Source: Dehalococcoidia bacterium (GTDB lineage Bacteria > Chloroflexota > Dehalococcoidia > UBA2979). From it: a stretch of DNA of 6,132 nt. Shown here in pieces: positions 4,811 through 6,132 of this stretch. The stretch spans positions 1 through 6,132 of the forward strand of contig JASLOV010000230.1 of assembly GCA_030745285.1 (NCBI GenBank), given 5' to 3'. The position numbers were made by a program, and so were the translations under genes. Each line of letters begins with the position of its first letter. Position 1 is the stretch's first letter. The notes beneath the pieces were generated by a model. The model was not told the origin of the DNA and made no database searches. It saw only the letters and a program-made list of their open reading frames with translations.

Positions 4811-5755
4811 GTGAAGACGCTTGCGGTATACGCGTGGTTCCCGACGGGCGAGGTGCGGCAGATCTCGCCGCCGGTCGGCCACTACCTCCAGCCCAGCATC
4901 CACCCGGACGGCACGCACGCGGTCTACTGGGGCGGCGGCATCGGCTCCGCCGGCGTCTGGCGCACCAACCTCGCCACTTTCCGCACGGAGCGCATCACCT
5001 CCATGGCCTCGGGCTCGTGGCAGCCCTCGTACGGCGCCGGGTCGGGTGACGAAGTCGTCCTCGCCTCAGACCGCTTCGGCGAGGGCCGCGCCGAGGACAT
5101 GGACGAGCTAGTCGAACGCATCGAAGAGGGCGGCGAACCGCGCCTTAACGAAAGCGAACCGAGGGGTGAGTACGGTCGCGGCGGCGATGGCCTGCAATCG
5201 CACATCTTCCTCGCATCCGCTGACGGTAAGCGCTGGCGCGGCCTCACGAGCGGGCCGTACCGCGACGAGTGCCCCGCCCTCAGCCCCGGCGGCGACCGCG
5301 TCGCCTTCGTCTCCGACCGCCCCGGTGCGGCCTCCGCGGGCACTGACAGCTCCGCAGGCGGACTCTGGGTCGCCCCGACCGCGGAAGACGCGCGCGAGGA
5401 CCCATCCCCCGTCGTCACCGACGTCCCCACCGACAGCCCGTGCTGGTCGCCTGACGGCGCCTCGATCTACTTCGCGGCGACCATCGATGACGTCTCACGC
5501 CTCGGCGTCGTGGCGGTCGAGAGCGAGGCGTGGCGCTGGCTCGACGTCGAGGAGGCCGCGAGCCTCGAACACCCGAGCGTCGACCCGGGCGGCGAGAGTC
5601 TGCTTGCCCACTCGGCCGGCGAAGCGCCAGCGCTCGTCGAGGTCCCGCTCGAGGGCGGCCCCGCACGCTCGATGCAGCCACCGGGCTTCGACGTTGCACT
5701 GCAAGCATCACGATCCGACGATGGGGCCGTCGTCTTCAGCGCGCCGGGGGACTAA
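4811..5755 (+). CDS. TolB-like PD40 beta-propeller protein without signal peptide
   Basis: A 314-residue protein made of WD40-like PD40 repeats as in TolB and the propeller of prolyl oligopeptidases. Repeat cores seen include SIHPDGTHAVYWGG (about 34-47), PALSPGGDRVAFVSDR (about 155-170), PCWSPDGASIYFAAT (about 212-226), PSVDPGGESLLAHS (about 254-267) and SDDGAVVFSAPG near the end, giving perhaps five to six blades. There is no C-terminal peptidase domain, signal peptide, lipobox or membrane segment, so it appears cytoplasmic, unlike true TolB; the symbol tolB is not justified. An acidic stretch (about 95-120, rich in E, D and R) interrupts the blades. The start GTG 4811 is chosen because TATAGT ends 7 nt upstream and the repeats begin at once (MKTLAVYAWFPTG). 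The open frame continues upstream to 4424 only as antisense to the LysM gene. Partner and role are unknown. Confidence 0.75.
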   Translation: MKTLAVYAWFPTGEVRQISPPVGHYLQPSIHPDGTHAVYWGGGIGSAGVWRTNLATFRTERITSMASGSWQPSYGAGSGDEVVLASDRFGEGRAEDMDELVERIEEGGEPRLNESEPRGEYGRGGDGLQSHIFLASADGKRWRGLTSGPYRDECPALSPGGDRVAFVSDRPGAASAGTDSSAGGLWVAPTAEDAREDPSPVVTDVPTDSPCWSPDGASIYFAATIDDVSRLGVVAVESEAWRWLDVEEAASLEHPSVDPGGESLLAHSAGEAPALVEVPLEGGPARSMQPPGFDVALQASRSDDGAVVFSAPGD

Positions 5756-5768
5756 GAGCCGCTGAGGT

Positions 5769-5783
5769 GGGCGGCGACCGCCC
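5769..5783. terminator. Hairpin between convergent TolB-like and sucD genes
   Basis: GGGCGG (5769-5774), loop CGA, CCGCCC (5778-5783): a 6-bp all-GC stem sitting in the 28-bp gap between the TAA at 5755 and the sucD stop at 5786-5784. It could serve both strands. No T-run follows on either side, so factor-independent termination is uncertain. Confidence 0.4.
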
Positions 5784-6132
5784 CTAGACCAGGCCCGCCT
5801 CCTGCAGCACCCGCTGCATCGTGCTGCCGATCTCCGCCGGCGCCGCCACGACGGTCGCGCCTGCTTCCATCAGCGCCGTCTGCTTGGCCTGCGCCGTGCC
5901 GGCACGGCCGGCGATGATGGCGCCGGCGTGGCCCATGCGACGGCCGGGCGGGGCCGTGGCCCCGGCGATGAAGGCGACGACGGGCTTCGACATCTGCTTG
6001 ATGTAGTCGGCCGCTTCCTGCTCTGCGGTGCCGCCGATCTCGCCGATCATCACCACCGCCGCCGTCTCGTCGTCCGCCTCGAACAGCTCCAGCGCCTGGC
6101 GCTGGGTGGTGCCAATGATCGGGTCGCCGCCG
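5784..6132 (-). CDS. sucD: Succinyl-CoA ligase (ADP/GDP-forming) subunit alpha, C-terminal part
   Basis: The last 115 residues of SucD; the gene begins beyond the right edge. The alpha-beta enzyme interconverts succinyl-CoA plus NDP and phosphate with succinate, CoA and NTP in the TCA cycle. The fragment opens with GGDPIIGTT, then a helix LELFEADDETAAV, the strand VVMIGEIGG, then KPVVAFIAGATAPPGRRMGH: the histidine in RRMGHAGAII is the residue phosphorylated during catalysis. It closes with KQTALMEAGATVVAAPAEIG, standard for the family, and stops at TAG 5786-5784. The catalytic His and flanking loops are intact, so an active enzyme is expected. The beta-subunit gene sucC is usually next to it and may lie outside the window. 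It converges on the TolB-like gene with a hairpin between them. Confidence 0.95.
   Translation of the reverse strand, partial: GGDPIIGTTQRQALELFEADDETAAVVMIGEIGGTAEQEAADYIKQMSKPVVAFIAGATAPPGRRMGHAGAIIAGRAGTAQAKQTALMEAGATVVAAPAEIGSTMQRVLQEAGLV

Noticed and set aside
4811..5755. Calling this gene tolB of the Tol-Pal system
   Set aside because: No signal peptide, no TolB N-terminal domain and no tolQRA or pal neighbours; only the PD40 repeats are shared.

Overview
This is a gene-dense, very GC-rich bacterial window (third codon positions are mostly G or C). It uses GTG starts, Tat-type export and an F420/luciferase-like monooxygenase. This style fits an environmental Chloroflexota (Dehalococcoidia-like) or a deep actinobacterial lineage. 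That placement is a guess from style, because no phylogenetic marker was compared. There is no gap over 300 bases without a gene, and no transposase, integrase, CRISPR array or phage gene.

Layout from left to right. Five protein genes and one tRNA gene are read leftwards on the minus strand from about 4728 to 1: an exported TIM-barrel/triple-LysM protein (4728-3193), tRNA-Ser(GCT) (3113-3022), the tRNA methylthiotransferase MiaB (2986-1652), a GyrI-like effector-binding protein overlapping miaB by one base (1652-1197), a Nudix plus winged-helix NrtR-like protein (1107-475) and the N-terminal part of a luciferase-like monooxygenase (426-1, cut by the window edge). A leaderless-looking TolB/PD40 beta-propeller gene runs rightwards from 4811 to 5755. 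It is divergent from the LysM gene and convergent with the C-terminal part of succinyl-CoA ligase alpha (sucD, minus strand, 6132-5784, cut by the right edge).

How the parts relate. tRNA-Ser and miaB are only 35 bp apart with no terminator between them, so they are probably transcribed together, with the GyrI-like protein translationally coupled to miaB. The Nudix-type gene starts after a 90-bp gap that holds three tandem 14-16 bp direct repeats, which look like an operator or promoter region. The monooxygenase gene follows 48 bp downstream with a strong Shine-Dalgarno sequence. The LysM and TolB-like genes share an 82-bp divergent promoter region.

No clearly new defence, mobile or biosynthetic system is visible. 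The most unusual items are the 12-bp tandem repeat at the 5' end of the LysM gene, which folds into three consecutive perfect hairpins and encodes similar (PIGR)n peptides on both strands; the direct repeats before the Nudix-regulator gene; and that protein's altered Nudix box.
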